The notes under the pieces were generated by a model that worked only from the letters and a program-made list of their open reading frames with translations, had not been told where the DNA came from and made no database searches. The position numbers and the translations under genes were made by a program. A DNA stretch of 12,834 bases from assembly GCA_002304945.1 (NCBI GenBank), contig DBPQ01000066.1, forward strand, positions 19,892 to 32,725, in the 5' to 3' direction. The stretch comes from Actinomycetales bacterium UBA1416 (lineage in GTDB: Bacteria; Actinomycetota; Actinomycetes; Actinomycetales; Actinomycetaceae). This document shows, in pieces, positions 1 to 7,920 of the stretch (positions are counted from its first letter, which is position 1; each line of letters opens with the position of its first letter).

Positions 1-885
<885 letters not shown>

Positions 886-897
886 CAGGACAACGGG

Positions 898-929
898 AAC
901 GGGGAGTCGGCTGCGGCCGGCTCCCCGTT
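898..929 (+). terminator. GC-rich hairpin after the ABC ATPase gene
   Basis: Arms AACGGGGAG (898-906) and CTCCCCGTT (921-929) pair perfectly. The stem continues inward through a G-U wobble and four more pairs to a 4-nt loop (912-915), giving about 14 bp. It begins 13 bp after the stop codon at 883-885. There is no T-run after it, which is common for terminators in high-GC actinobacteria. Termination is inferred from structure and position. Confidence 0.7.
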
Positions 930-948
930 GCCGTGTCCGCCCGTACCC

Positions 949-977
949 CTGACCGGGTGGGGGCCTGCCCCTAGACT
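949..977 (+). promoter_or_regulatory. Leaderless promoter of the DUF4032 gene
   Basis: A -35-like CTGACC (949-954) and a -10-like TAGACT (972-977) are separated by exactly 17 bp. The GTG start codon at 984 lies 6 nt after the -10 element, where transcription would begin, and no Shine-Dalgarno sequence precedes it. This predicts a leaderless mRNA, a common form in actinobacteria. Confidence 0.65.
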
Positions 978-983
978 GGGCCC

Positions 984-2228
984 GTGCCGTCCCGCCTGCA
1001 GATCACCTCCGCGACCCTCGACCCCGCCCTCCTCGACCTCCCGTGGACCACGCCCCTGGAGGAGTGGCCCGAGAGCGTGCTCGTCGCACTCCCCCGCGGC
1101 ATCTCCCGCCACATCGTCCGGTTCGCGCGCATCTCCGACCAGGTGGTGGCGATCAAGGAGATCTCCGCCGAGGTGGCCTTCCGGGAGTACGAGATGCTCC
1201 GGTCGCTCACCCGCATCGGGGTGCCCTCGGTCCTCCCCGTCGCCGTGATCACGGGCCGGCACGCGTCCGACGGCGAGGAGCTGAACGCAGCCCTCATCAC
1301 CCAGCACCTCGCCTACTCGCTGCCGTACCGCGCGCTCTTCTCGCAGGACATGCGCCCGGAGACCGCCACCCGGCTCATCGACGCCCTCGCCGTGCTGCTG
1401 GTGCGCCTCCACCTCACCGGGTTCTACTGGGGGGACGTCTCACTCTCCAACACCCTCTTCCGGCGGGACGCGGGCGCCTTCGCCGCCTACCTGGTGGACG
1501 CCGAGACCGGGGAGTTGCACGAGACGCTCACGGTGGGCCAGCGGACGTACGACGTCGACCTGGCCCGCACCAACGTGATCGGCGAGCTGATGGACCTCCA
1601 GGCGGGCGGGATCATCGCGGAGGACGAGGACACGATCGAGGTCGGCAACCGGATCGCCCACCGGTACGAGGAGCTGTGGAACGAGGTGACCGGGGAGGAG
1701 ACCATCGAACCGGGCGAGCGGTGGCGGGTGTCCGCCCGCGTCAACCGGCTGAACGACCTGGGCTTCGAGGTGGACGAGCTGCAGATCTCCACCACGGAGG
1801 ACGGGACGCGCGTGAGGATCCGGCCCAAGGTGGTCGACGCCGGCCACTTCCACCGCCAGATCATGCGGCTGACCGGCCTCGACGTCGGGGAGAACCAGGC
1901 CCGGCGCATGCTGAACGACCTCGACCAGTTCCGCGCCATGACCGGCAGGTCGGAGGACCCGATCGAGTTCGTGGCCCACGAGTGGCTCGCCACCGTCTAC
2001 CAGCCCACCATCGCGGCCGTCCCGCGCGAGTTGCGCGGCCGCCTCGACGCCCCCCAGCTCTTCCACGAGATCCTCGAGCACAAGTGGTACCTCTCGGAAC
2101 ACCAGAAGCGGGACGTCCCCACCATCGAGGCGGCGCACTCCTACGTGGACACCCACCTGCGTGCGCTGCGCGACGAGAAGCTGTTCCTCGCCACCGACAC
2201 CCGGGAGATCACGAGGGTGGACGGCTGA
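984..2228 (+). CDS. DUF4032 protein with kinase-like N-terminal half
   Basis: A 414-residue protein recognised as the actinobacterial DUF4032 type, often annotated with a lipopolysaccharide-kinase-like domain. The N-terminal half carries what looks like a protein-kinase-like catalytic set: VAIKEI with K58, a FREYEML helix (E69), the catalytic-loop analogue WGDVSLSN with D151 and N156, and VDAETGE with D172 in the place of the DFG aspartate. Residues from about 230 to 400 are the DUF4032 part, rich in charged residues and without membrane segments or a signal peptide, so the protein is likely cytosolic. The GTG start at 984 is chosen because it sits at the predicted transcription start; no good upstream alternative exists. 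The 3' end overlaps the convergent hypothetical gene by 20 bp. Substrate and role are unknown. The kinase assignment is inferred from motifs; the family assignment is firmer. Confidence 0.85.
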   Translation: MPSRLQITSATLDPALLDLPWTTPLEEWPESVLVALPRGISRHIVRFARISDQVVAIKEISAEVAFREYEMLRSLTRIGVPSVLPVAVITGRHASDGEELNAALITQHLAYSLPYRALFSQDMRPETATRLIDALAVLLVRLHLTGFYWGDVSLSNTLFRRDAGAFAAYLVDAETGELHETLTVGQRTYDVDLARTNVIGELMDLQAGGIIAEDEDTIEVGNRIAHRYEELWNEVTGEETIEPGERWRVSARVNRLNDLGFEVDELQISTTEDGTRVRIRPKVVDAGHFHRQIMRLTGLDVGENQARRMLNDLDQFRAMTGRSEDPIEFVAHEWLATVYQPTIAAVPRELRGRLDAPQLFHEILEHKWYLSEHQKRDVPTIEAAHSYVDTHLRALRDEKLFLATDTREITRVDG

Positions 2229-3417
2229 CCTGCTCCCGCCGGCGCCGCCGGAACCACTCGTAGAGCGCCAGCTCGCCCAGGGCGTCGACGAGCAGGAGCA
2301 CGCCCGTGGTCACCCCGGCCGCCCGCCACGGTCGCGCGGTCCGGGCGGCCCGCGCGAGCAGCAGCACGCCCGCGGCCCCCTGCGCGAGGCTGAGCGACCG
2401 CGCCGCCACCGGCCGTGACCGTTCGAAGGAGTCGGCGAACTCCACGAGCCTCAGCTCGGACACGTCATCGACGGCGGAGCCGAGCGAGGTCCGCAGCGCG
2501 GCCACCGGGCCCGCCGGTTCGACCACGTGCGCCCCCGGCACGTCCGCGGCCCGGCGGGTGCCCTCGACGAACTCCGCCAGCTCCGGGGCGAGGCCTAGGG
2601 CCTCCACCATGAGGCGGAACCCGTCCTCGGAGGGCGCCTCGAGCGCCGCCCGCACCCCGGCGAGGTCCGCGGCGGCGGTGGCGCTCGCGATGGCGCGCGC
2701 GTCGTCGTCGTCCGAGGCCAGGGCGTCCAGCCGCTCCCGAAGCTCGTCACCCGGCTCGGGGGTGCCGGGGACGATGACCCGGGTGGTGCCCCACGTCAGC
2801 GTGGTGGGCGCGTAGTCCTCGGTGTGGGCGACGACGGACCGGTCGCCGCTGTCGAGCATGAGCTGGACGACAGGGAGGGCCTCGTCGTCGAACCCCTCGA
2901 GCCCGGGGAAGATGGCGCCGGGTTCGGTGAGCACCACGGAGTTCGCCCCGGCGGGGACCACGGTGATGGGCTCCCCGACCGCGCGGGCGAGGGCGGGCAG
3001 CCGGTCGGCCGGCATGCTCGTGACGGTCAGGACCCGGACCCCCACACCACAGGCGTCCCCCTCGCCGCAGCCGCAGGACTCACCGTGCTCGTGGTCGTGA
3101 TCGTGACCGTGGTCGTCGTCCTCCTCGTCCTCCTCGACCGCGATGTCCCCGAGGAGCACGTCGAAGCCGAAGCGCTCGGCGATGTCCTCCGCGAGGTCCT
3201 CGAGCTCGAGACCCGGCAGGAGGCGCGCGCCGGCGCCGGCGGTGGCGACCCGGCCGTCGTCGTTCGCGTACAGCCGTAACCCGACCAGGTAGGGGGCGCT
3301 CGGGTGGAACTCCAGGACCACGGGGATGGAGTGGCCGGAGAAGTACTCCTCCAGCTCCGCGCGGTGGGAGGCCGCATCCATCGCCAGGAGGGTGCCGTCC
3401 GTGCGCTGCCAGGTCAT
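2209..3417 (-). CDS. Hypothetical protein with His/Cys-rich acidic patch and hydrophobic C-terminus
   Basis: A 402-residue protein I do not recognise. Residues 95-102 are almost all Asp/Glu and are followed by alternating histidines (H103, 105, 107, 109, 111) and then C115, C117 and C123, an arrangement that could bind metal ions. The N-terminal 90 residues look globular and mixed alpha/beta. A second such block (about 126-215, starting VRVLTVTSMPADRLPALARAV) resembles a stand-alone domain. Residues 342-386 contain two hydrophobic stretches, possibly membrane helices, followed by the Arg-rich end FRRRRREQ. The ATG at 3417 overlaps the rlmB stop codon as ATGA, so it is the third gene of the cysS-rlmB operon and is probably translationally coupled. 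A role in translation or metal handling is only guilt by association. The gene tail overlaps the DUF4032 gene by 20 bp. Confidence 0.85.
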   Translation of the reverse strand: MTWQRTDGTLLAMDAASHRAELEEYFSGHSIPVVLEFHPSAPYLVGLRLYANDDGRVATAGAGARLLPGLELEDLAEDIAERFGFDVLLGDIAVEEDEEDDDHGHDHDHEHGESCGCGEGDACGVGVRVLTVTSMPADRLPALARAVGEPITVVPAGANSVVLTEPGAIFPGLEGFDDEALPVVQLMLDSGDRSVVAHTEDYAPTTLTWGTTRVIVPGTPEPGDELRERLDALASDDDDARAIASATAAADLAGVRAALEAPSEDGFRLMVEALGLAPELAEFVEGTRRAADVPGAHVVEPAGPVAALRTSLGSAVDDVSELRLVEFADSFERSRPVAARSLSLAQGAAGVLLLARAARTARPWRAAGVTTGVLLLVDALGELALYEWFRRRRREQVSRPPS

Positions 3418-4394
3418 GGCTGGGCCTTTCGTAGTCGGGCGATCTCGTAGAGGCTGATGCCGGTGGCGACCGCTGCGTTCAATGATTCCACGGCGGAGGA
3501 GATGGGGATCGAGGCGATCACGTCGCAGGTCTCACGCACGAGCCGCGAGAGCCCGGCGCCCTCGGCGCCCGTGACCACCACGAGGGGACGGTCGGCGAGC
3601 CGGAGGTCACCGATGTCGGTGCTGCCCGCCCCGTCGAGGCCGACGACGAAGAAGCCGTCCCGCTTGAGGTCGTCCAGCGTCCGGACCAGGTTGGTGACGC
3701 GCGCGACGGGCACCCGGGCGACCGCCCCGGCCGAGACCTTCCACGCCGTCACCCCCACCCCCGCGGCGCGCCGCTGCGGGATGAGGACGCCGTCCACGCC
3801 GAACGCCCCCGCGTTCCGCAGCACGGCACCGAGGTTGTGCGGGTCCGTGACGCCGTCGAGGGCGACGAGGAGGGGCGGGCTGGAGACCCGCTCGCGCGCG
3901 GCGTCCACGAGGTCGTGCACGTCCGCGTACTCGTGGGGCGGGACGGCCACCGCGATGCCCTGGTGGGACTGGCCCTCCGCGACCGTGTCGAGGTCCGTCC
4001 GCGAGACCTCGAACATCGGGGTGCCGGTCTCCGTGGCCGCCTGGAGCACCTGCGAGACCCGCTCGTCGTTGGCGAGGCCGGAGGCCACGTACACGCTGTG
4101 CACCGGGATGCCGGACCGGACCGCCTCGTGGACCGCGTTCCGGCCCACCACGAACTCGGTGCCCTCCGGCAGGGCGCGCACCCATCCCGGGGTCCGCTTC
4201 TTCGGCCGGGCGGCCTCGCGACGTTCCGCCGCCGCCTTCTTCTGGTGGGCGGGGTGATGGACCCTGTCCTCCGCCCTGGGGGTGGGGCCGCGGCCCTCGA
4301 GACCCCGGCGGCGCTGACCGCCGGATCCGACCGTCGCACCCTTCTTGGAACCGCCCTTGCGCACCGCACCACGGCGGCCGGAATTTCCTGGCAT
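3414..4394 (-). CDS. rlmB: 23S rRNA (guanosine-2'-O-)-methyltransferase RlmB (TrmH/SpoU family)
   Basis: Transfers a methyl group from S-adenosylmethionine to the 2'-O of a guanosine of 23S rRNA (G2251 in E. coli numbering). The 326 residues comprise a Lys/Arg/Gly-rich tail (1-70) typical of actinobacterial versions, a substrate-binding domain starting at FVVGRNAV (81-88), and the SPOUT catalytic domain from about 173. The three SpoU motifs are present: DPHNLGAVLRNAGAFG (184-199, with N187 and R193), VVTGAEGAGLS (273-283), and IPISSAVESLNAAVATGISL (296-315). It starts 3 bp after the cysS stop, and a GGGG about 8 nt upstream may serve as the ribosome site. Its stop overlaps the next gene's ATG. 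Family membership is certain. RlmB rather than another TrmH paralogue rests on the N-terminal domain and on the cysS-rlmB linkage. Confidence 0.93.
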   Translation of the reverse strand: MPGNSGRRGAVRKGGSKKGATVGSGGQRRRGLEGRGPTPRAEDRVHHPAHQKKAAAERREAARPKKRTPGWVRALPEGTEFVVGRNAVHEAVRSGIPVHSVYVASGLANDERVSQVLQAATETGTPMFEVSRTDLDTVAEGQSHQGIAVAVPPHEYADVHDLVDAARERVSSPPLLVALDGVTDPHNLGAVLRNAGAFGVDGVLIPQRRAAGVGVTAWKVSAGAVARVPVARVTNLVRTLDDLKRDGFFVVGLDGAGSTDIGDLRLADRPLVVVTGAEGAGLSRLVRETCDVIASIPISSAVESLNAAVATGISLYEIARLRKAQP

Positions 4395-4397
4395 CGT

Positions 4398-5801
4398 CTA
4401 CCCCTTCAGGTACCAGCGGGCGCCGCCCACCGAGTCCTCGACGACCACACCGGCCGCGAGCAGGTCGTCCCGGATCGCGTCCGCGCGCGCCCAGTCCTTC
4501 TCGACCCGCGCCTCGACCCGCTCGGCGAGCAGGCGCCCGACCAGGGAGTCGAGCGCGGCGTGCGCCGCGCCGTCGCCCGCCTGGTCCCGCCACTGGGCGG
4601 CCAGCGGATCGAGGCCGAGCACGTCCAGCATGGCCCGGACGGCGGCCTGGGCGTCGCGGACATCCTCACGCACGCCGTCGGCGAGCGCGGTGTTGCCGAG
4701 CCGCACGTGCTCGTGGACGACGGCGAGCGCGGCCGCCGTGTTCAGGTCGTCCTCCATCGCCGTCACGAACGCGGGCGGGAGGGGGTGGGAGGCGACGTCG
4801 TCGACCTCTCCGGCGAACTCCACGGCGCGGAGGGCGAAGTTCGCGAAACGCTCCCAGTTCGCGGCCGCCTCGGCGACGGAGACCTCCGAGTACTCGACCA
4901 TGGACCGGTAGTGGGCCGCGATCAGGGTGAGCCGGACGACGGGTGCCGGTGTGGTGCGCAGCACTTCGGAGACGATGAGGGAGTTCCCGAGCGACTTACT
5001 CATCTTCTCCCCGCCCATCGTCGCCCAGGCGGAGTGCATCCAGTAGCGGACGAAGCCGTAGCCGGCGGCCCGCGACTGGGCGAGTTCGTTCTCGTGGTGG
5101 GGGAAGCGCAGGTCGAGGCCGCCGCCGTGGATGTCGAACGTCTCCCCCAGGTAGCGGTGTGCCATGGCGGAGCACTCCAGGTGCCAGCCCGGCCGGCCGG
5201 CACCCCACGGGGTGTCCCACTGCGCCGTGCCGGGTTCGCCGGGTTTCGGGGCCTTCCAGAGAGCGAAGTCGCGGGGATCGCGCTTGTCCGTGGCGGCGTC
5301 GTCGTCCTCGCCGGCGTCCCCGCCCTGGTTCGTGAGCGCCCCGTACTCCGGGAAGGACGGCACGGAGAAGTAGACGTTGCCCTCGTCGCCCGCGTAGGCG
5401 TGCCCACGCTCGACCAGCCGCTGCATGAGATGCACCATCTCGGGGACGTGACCGGTGGCACGCGGTTCGTGGGTGGGGGGCAGCAGGCCGAGCGCGTCGT
5501 AGGCGGCGGTGAACTCGCGTTCGTGGCGGTACGCCCAGGCCCACCACGCGACGTCGTTCTCCGCCGACTTGGCGAGGATCTTGTCGTCGATGTCCGTCAC
5601 GTTTCGGATGAGCGTGACCTCCACGCCGGCGCGCTCCAGCCAACGACGCAGGACGTCGAAGACGATCGCTGTCCGCATGTGGCCGACGTGCGGGGAGGAC
5701 TGCACGGTGGCCCCGCAGACGTAGATCCCGACCCGGCCCGGCTGGAGCGGAACGAAATCCCGCACGCTGCGCGTGGCGGAGTCGTAGAGGCGAAGTCCCA
5801 T
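4398..5801 (-). CDS. cysS: Cysteinyl-tRNA synthetase
   Basis: Charges tRNA-Cys with cysteine in the cytosol. The 467-residue length is normal for a full CysRS. The class I signatures are HVGH (38-41) in the YVCGATVQSSPHVGH region and EKMSKSLGNS (265-274). All four zinc ligands that select cysteine are conserved: C29, C210 (HLECSAM), H235 and E239 (PHHENE). The C-terminal DALR and anticodon-binding region extends to the terminal GGARWYLKG. This separates it from the shorter mycothiol enzyme MshC, which shares the core. It is the first gene of the cysS-rlmB-hypothetical operon. No Shine-Dalgarno precedes the ATG at 5801; a -10-like TACCCT ends 6 nt before it, suggesting a leaderless mRNA. In the usual actinobacterial order ispF would lie directly upstream; here two opposite-strand genes intervene. 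Confidence 0.97.
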   Translation of the reverse strand: MGLRLYDSATRSVRDFVPLQPGRVGIYVCGATVQSSPHVGHMRTAIVFDVLRRWLERAGVEVTLIRNVTDIDDKILAKSAENDVAWWAWAYRHEREFTAAYDALGLLPPTHEPRATGHVPEMVHLMQRLVERGHAYAGDEGNVYFSVPSFPEYGALTNQGGDAGEDDDAATDKRDPRDFALWKAPKPGEPGTAQWDTPWGAGRPGWHLECSAMAHRYLGETFDIHGGGLDLRFPHHENELAQSRAAGYGFVRYWMHSAWATMGGEKMSKSLGNSLIVSEVLRTTPAPVVRLTLIAAHYRSMVEYSEVSVAEAAANWERFANFALRAVEFAGEVDDVASHPLPPAFVTAMEDDLNTAAALAVVHEHVRLGNTALADGVREDVRDAQAAVRAMLDVLGLDPLAAQWRDQAGDGAAHAALDSLVGRLLAERVEARVEKDWARADAIRDDLLAAGVVVEDSVGGARWYLKG

Positions 5802-5807
5802 GGGACG

Positions 5808-5813
5808 AGGGTA
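5808..5813 (-). promoter_or_regulatory. Candidate leaderless -10 element of cysS
   Basis: On the minus strand TACCCT (fits TANNNT) ends 6 nt before the cysS ATG, the same geometry as at the DUF4032 gene. No convincing -35 hexamer is seen 16-18 bp upstream. Inferred only. Confidence 0.4.
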
Positions 5814-5870
5814 TCGGCCGCGATGGCAGGACCCCTAACGCACGGGTTCCTGTCCAGCTGCCACGGGCAG

Positions 5871-5976
5871 GCGACACGGCTGCCATCCTGGCGCGCGCGT
5901 GCGCCGTCCCGTCGCCACGGCTGTTGTCCGGGCGGACGTGCCGACGCCGTCGCCACGGCTGCCGTCCGGCGCGCGG
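5871..5976. repeat. Three imperfect ~28 bp direct repeats between cysS and the MFS gene
   Basis: Copies begin near 5871, 5911 and 5949 and share the core CGCCACGGCTG (CGACACGGCTG in the first), followed by a variable NNNTCC and a GC-rich tail. Spacing is about 38-41 bp, close to four helical turns. They occupy the 232 bp divergent promoter region (5802-6033). They could be binding sites for a regulator or simple decayed repeats. Confidence 0.4.
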
Positions 5977-6021
5977 GCCGACTTGCGGGCCGTTGTGGCC
6001 GGGCGGGGCCGCGGCGTCCGA

Positions 6022-6027
6022 TAGTTT
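6022..6027 (+). promoter_or_regulatory. Candidate leaderless -10 element of the MFS gene
   Basis: TAGTTT ends 6 nt before the GTG at 6034, and there is no Shine-Dalgarno sequence. The nearest -35-like TTGTGG (5993-5998) is too far away (23 bp), so only the -10 is supported. Confidence 0.45.
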
Positions 6028-6033
6028 GCGGGT

Positions 6034-7416
6034 GTGAGCATCAGCGACTCCCCACCGGATCCCTCCACCCCGAAGGCCGCGTCTCCCGAGGTGGTGGTGG
6101 GGTCGGCCCTCGCCGCGAACGAGGGCACGTCGAAGAAGAAGATCATCTCGTGGGCGATGTGGGACTGGGGAACACAGCCGTTCAACACGGTCATCACCAC
6201 GTTCGTGTTCTCCGTCTACATCACGTCAGCGTCCTTCGGCTCCGAGAACTACACCTCACAGTCGCTCGCCACCTCGACCACGATCGCCGGCCTCTTCATC
6301 GCGCTCCTCGCGCCCGTCCTCGGGCAGAACTCCGACCGCCGCGGGGCGAAGCTGAAGTCGTTGCGCTACCTCACCTGGGCGCTGGCGGCGATCTCCGCGT
6401 CGCTGTACGTGGTCCGGCCGGATCCCTCCTACCTGTGGGTGGGCCTCATCCTGCTCGGCGTCGGATCGGTGGTGGGCGAGATCGCGGGCGTCAACTACAA
6501 CGCCCTCCTCGACGACGTCGCCACGGAGAAGAACGTCGGACGGGTGTCCGGGTTCGGCTGGGGCATGGGCTACCTCGGGGGAATCCTCGTGCTCCTCCTC
6601 ATCTACTTCCTGTTCATCCAGCCCGACGTGGGCCTCTTCGGCGTCACCGGGGAGGACGGGATGGACATCCGCGTCTCGATGCTCGTGTGCGGGCTGTGGA
6701 CCCTCGTGTTCACGCTCCCCACCTTCCTCAACCTCAAGGAACGGCCGCGCACCAACATCACGCCGGCCACCGGGGTCATCGACTCGTACCGCGAGCTCTG
6801 GCGGTCGGTGAAGCGCATCTGGCGGGCCTCCCCCCACACCATCTACTTCCTCCTCGCCTCCGCCCTGTTCCGCGACGGACTGGCCGGCGTGTTCGCCTTC
6901 GGCGCCGTGATCGCTGCCGGGACCTTCGGGTTCACCGCCGGAGAGGTGATCATCTTCGGTGCGGCGGCGAACATCGTGGCCGGGCTCAGCACCATGGCCT
7001 TCGGGCTCCTCGACGACCGGATCGGGCCCAAGCGGGTCATCATCATCTCGCTGGCCGCCCTGGTGGTGCTGGGCATCAGCATCTTCTTCCTGTACGACCG
7101 TGGACCGATCGTCTTCTGGATCTCCGGCATGCTCATGACCATGTTCGTGGGTCCGGCACAGTCCGCCTCCCGCACCTTCCTCGCCCGGCTCATCCCGGTG
7201 GGCCGCGCCGGCGAGATCTTCGGCCTCTACGCGACCACGGGCCGGGTGGTCTCCTTCCTCTCGCCGGCGGCGTTCGGGCTCATGATCGGCCTCGGCGTCG
7301 TGGTGACAGGGAAGGAGAACACCCAGTACTGGGGAATCCTCGGCATCGTGGTGGTTCTGCTCGCGGGCCTGCTCGTGATGATCCCCGTCAAGGAGAAGCA
7401 GCAGCAGATCGGCTGA
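6034..7416 (+). CDS. MFS transporter, UMF1 (Atg22-like) family
   Basis: A 460-residue inner-membrane transporter of the major facilitator superfamily. After a hydrophilic N-terminus rich in Ser, Pro and Ala (1-34), the first membrane segment carries the UMF1 hallmark WAMWDWGTQPFNTVITTFVF (40-59). The remaining hydrophobic segments are consistent with 12 helices. The loop SDRRGAKLKSL after helix 2 corresponds to the MFS A-motif, and a second version, DDRIGPKR, appears in the C-terminal half as expected of the duplicated fold. The family is related to the yeast vacuolar amino-acid effluxer Atg22, but substrates of bacterial members are generally unknown. The GTG at 6034 is preferred because a -10 element lies 6 nt upstream, predicting a leaderless transcript. 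Divergent from cysS and followed by the repeat-filled spacer, it appears monocistronic. Confidence 0.92.
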   Translation: MSISDSPPDPSTPKAASPEVVVGSALAANEGTSKKKIISWAMWDWGTQPFNTVITTFVFSVYITSASFGSENYTSQSLATSTTIAGLFIALLAPVLGQNSDRRGAKLKSLRYLTWALAAISASLYVVRPDPSYLWVGLILLGVGSVVGEIAGVNYNALLDDVATEKNVGRVSGFGWGMGYLGGILVLLLIYFLFIQPDVGLFGVTGEDGMDIRVSMLVCGLWTLVFTLPTFLNLKERPRTNITPATGVIDSYRELWRSVKRIWRASPHTIYFLLASALFRDGLAGVFAFGAVIAAGTFGFTAGEVIIFGAAANIVAGLSTMAFGLLDDRIGPKRVIIISLAALVVLGISIFFLYDRGPIVFWISGMLMTMFVGPAQSASRTFLARLIPVGRAGEIFGLYATTGRVVSFLSPAAFGLMIGLGVVVTGKENTQYWGILGIVVVLLAGLLVMIPVKEKQQQIG

Positions 7417-7494
7417 CGGCCCGGCGGCACGCGCTCCCATGCCCGGCTCGGGTGACCCCTACTCGTGCGACGCTTCCTGCCCTGCCCGGCACGC

Positions 7495-7635
7495 CCAACC
7501 CTCGCCGACCCACTGGGTCCTCAACCCCTCGCCGACCCGCTGCGTCCAACCCCTCGCCGACCCGCTGGGTCCAACCCCTCGCCGACCCGCTGCGTCCAAC
7601 CCCTCGCCGACCCGCTGCGTCCAACCCCTCGCCGG
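7495..7635. repeat. Tandem array A: 25 bp unit, about 5.6 copies
   Basis: The unit starts CCAACCCCTCGCCGA and ends CCCGCTGCGT. Copies: 7495-7518 (24 bp), 7519-7545 (27 bp), 7546-7570, 7571-7595, 7596-7620 (25 bp each) and a partial at 7621-7635. Copies 1 and 3 end in TGGGT, giving a 5 bp GACCC/GGGTC mini-hairpin with the start of the next copy; copies 2, 4 and 5 end in TGCGT, which breaks one pair. A 25 bp period shifts frame at each copy, which argues against a coding repeat. Confidence 0.9.
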
Positions 7636-7672
7636 CGTCTCCGCCCCGAAACCCTCCAGCACGATCCCAACT

Positions 7673-7825
7673 GCGCCCGCAGAACGATCCTGCGCCCGCC
7701 GTTGGTGAAACGAGCCAGCCCGGCGGGCACCAAGAGCGCCCGCAGAACGATCCTGCGCCCGCCATCGGGGAGCAAGCCTGCGCCAGCGGCACCAACGGCG
7801 CCCGCAGTACGATCCTGCGGGTCTG
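7673..7825. repeat. Array B: 62-63 bp units built around a CGCAG...CTGCG element
   Basis: Three copies begin at 7673, 7736 and 7798. The first 28 bp (starting GCGCCCGCAGAACGATC and ending CTGCGCCCGCC) are identical in copies 1 and 2; copy 3 has GTACG for GAACG and diverges after CTGCGGG. The remaining 34-35 bp of copies 1 and 2 are also related (both end in CACCAA plus 2-3 bases). Each contains a CGCAG/CTGCG inverted pair around 7 nt (7678-7694, 7741-7757, 7803-7819). A decayed copy may lie just upstream, at about 7655-7675. Confidence 0.8.
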
Positions 7826-7874
7826 ATGCAGCTCGTCCCGTTCCACAACAGCGGGCGCCGAATCGTCCAGCGCA

Positions 7875-7891
7875 CGCAGAACGGTTCTGCG
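7875..7891. repeat. 17 bp perfect palindrome
   Basis: CGCAGAAC-G-GTTCTGCG, two 8 bp arms around one base. It is a symmetric version of the asymmetric CGCAGAACGATCCTGCG element of array B. Confidence 0.75.
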
Positions 7892-7908
7892 CATGGCATA
7901 CCACCCGC

Positions 7909-7920
7909 CAGAACGTTCTG
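7909..7920. repeat. 12 bp perfect palindrome
   Basis: CAGAACGTTCTG, about 33 bp from the centre of the 17 bp palindrome and overlapping the start of array C. It shares the CAGAAC half-site with that palindrome and with array B. Confidence 0.7.

Noticed and set aside
2239..2251. Small CCGGC-GCC-GCCGG hairpin after the DUF4032 gene as terminator
   Set aside because: It is only 5 bp, has no T-run, and lies in the Arg-codon-rich coding end of the convergent gene, which explains the sequence.
4398..5801. MshC (mycothiol ligase) instead of CysRS
   Set aside because: Full-length C-terminal tRNA-binding region and linkage to rlmB and ispDF favour cysS.
3837..7826. A 1329-codon plus-strand open frame
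   Set aside because: It runs antisense through rlmB and cysS and out of frame through the MFS gene, all of which have clear family motifs; it is a GC-driven shadow.
7875..7920. GAAC/GTTC palindromes as LexA (SOS) boxes
   Set aside because: Actinobacterial SOS boxes have four bases between GAAC and GTTC; here there are one and zero.
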